From positions 122,502 through 186,501 of the forward strand of contig JAHDXO010000012.1 in NCBI GenBank assembly GCA_023382975.1: a DNA stretch of 64,000 bases, given 5' to 3'. Below are positions 63,691 to 64,000 of the stretch, piece by piece. Origin of the DNA: Pirellulaceae bacterium (GTDB taxonomy: Bacteria; Planctomycetota; Planctomycetia; Pirellulales; Pirellulaceae). The notes beneath the pieces were generated by a model. It had not been told where the DNA came from. It saw only the letters and a program-made list of their open reading frames with translations, and ran no database searches. Both the position numbers and the translations under genes were made by a program. Each line of letters opens with the position of its first letter. Positions within the stretch are counted from its first letter, which is position 1.

Positions 63691-64000
63691 ATGTACACGG
63701 ATGATTCTCTTCGAGTCAGTGTCCAGCAAGGCGATGCCTTGCGACCGGGAACGGTGGCTTGGGATACACTGAGTGGCCAGACGTCGATCCTCGATGCCCG
63801 CGGCATCCACAGCACGTTCCAGTATGACGCGGCGAACCAACTGACCGCGCGGCTCTCGACGAACGACGCTACGGTCACGTACAGCTACGATGAACTCGGC
63901 AACCGCATCGAGGCGCTCGACGGCACCGGCCGTTCGACCTTCACGTACGACGCGGTGAATCGGCGGCAGACCACGACCGACCCGGCTAGCAGGACGATCA
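63691..64000 (+). CDS. RHS cassette E, 3' partial
   Basis: An RHS reading frame that runs off the window. The frame is open from 63601; ATG 63691 (MYTDDSLRVSVQQGDALRPG) is the first good start. RHS similarity begins at ~63772 'SGQTSILDARGI', the same core position where cassette D resumes homology, and continues 'YDELGNRIEALDGTGRSTFT'. The preceding ~30 codons are not RHS. The tip lies outside the window. Confidence 0.65.
   Translation, partial: MYTDDSLRVSVQQGDALRPGTVAWDTLSGQTSILDARGIHSTFQYDAANQLTARLSTNDATVTYSYDELGNRIEALDGTGRSTFTYDAVNRRQTTTDPASRTI

Overview
The window reads as a chromosomal segment of a GC-rich planctomycete, most likely a Pirellulales-like lineage. The grounds are two Tat-exported Gfo/Idh/MocA oxidoreductases, a Tat-exported SGNH hydrolase, a cytochrome c nitrite reductase pair with long Ala/Pro-rich insertions, a DUF4058 relic, and small exported proteins of planctomycete style. 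The taxonomic call is inference from gene content; there is no rRNA in the window.

Layout. 1-7.9 kb: a 5'-truncated GH10-like protein, an HD-domain phosphohydrolase, an exported alpha/beta hydrolase, MscL, an exported oxidoreductase and a hypothetical protein. 7.8-14.8 kb (minus strand): a likely operon of a TPR protein carrying a 14-residue tandem repeat, nrfH, nrfA, an alginate-lyase-like protein and a beta-lactamase-fold serine hydrolase. 15.0-18.1 kb: a HEAT-repeat protein, DUF309, a Bax-inhibitor-1 family membrane protein, and dcd-adk. 18.2-31.8 kb (minus strand): a compact glycogen/trehalose operon glgX, treS-mak fusion, malQ, treZ, treY, followed by a coiled-coil stress-type protein and a GlsB/YeaQ-type membrane protein. 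Together the enzymes can debranch glycogen, make trehalose through the TreY/TreZ route, interconvert maltose and trehalose, and feed maltose 1-phosphate chemistry. 32-38.3 kb: HAD phosphatase, oxidoreductase, a small toxin-antitoxin pair inserted between 42-bp direct repeats, queG, an exported hypothetical, an SGNH hydrolase and a DUF4058 tail fragment.

38.5-50.7 kb (plus strand): a type VI secretion operon tssA, tssB, tssC, a second tssC paralogue (ImpD type), impE, tssE, tssF, tssG, tssH/clpV. The membrane complex (TssJKLM), Hcp, VgrG and PAAR genes are not in the window.

50.9-64 kb (plus strand): an array of at least five RHS/YD-repeat cassettes (A-E). None has a recognisable N-terminal delivery domain. 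Each complete cassette ends in a different or diverged Cys-rich C-terminal tip followed by a small gene encoding an exported or membrane-anchored protein: A and C tips are homologous (11 conserved Cys) and each is followed by a homologous exported HEAT-repeat protein; B is followed by an N-terminally anchored leucine-rich-repeat protein; D has a caspase-like His/Cys tip followed by a small membrane-anchored protein. Cassettes B and C are preceded by the same ~352-bp element containing a 28-bp inverted repeat and ending in a sigma70-like promoter placed exactly at the cassette boundary. I consider this array, with its leader element and the Cys-rich tip/HEAT pair, the most interesting and possibly undescribed part of the window.
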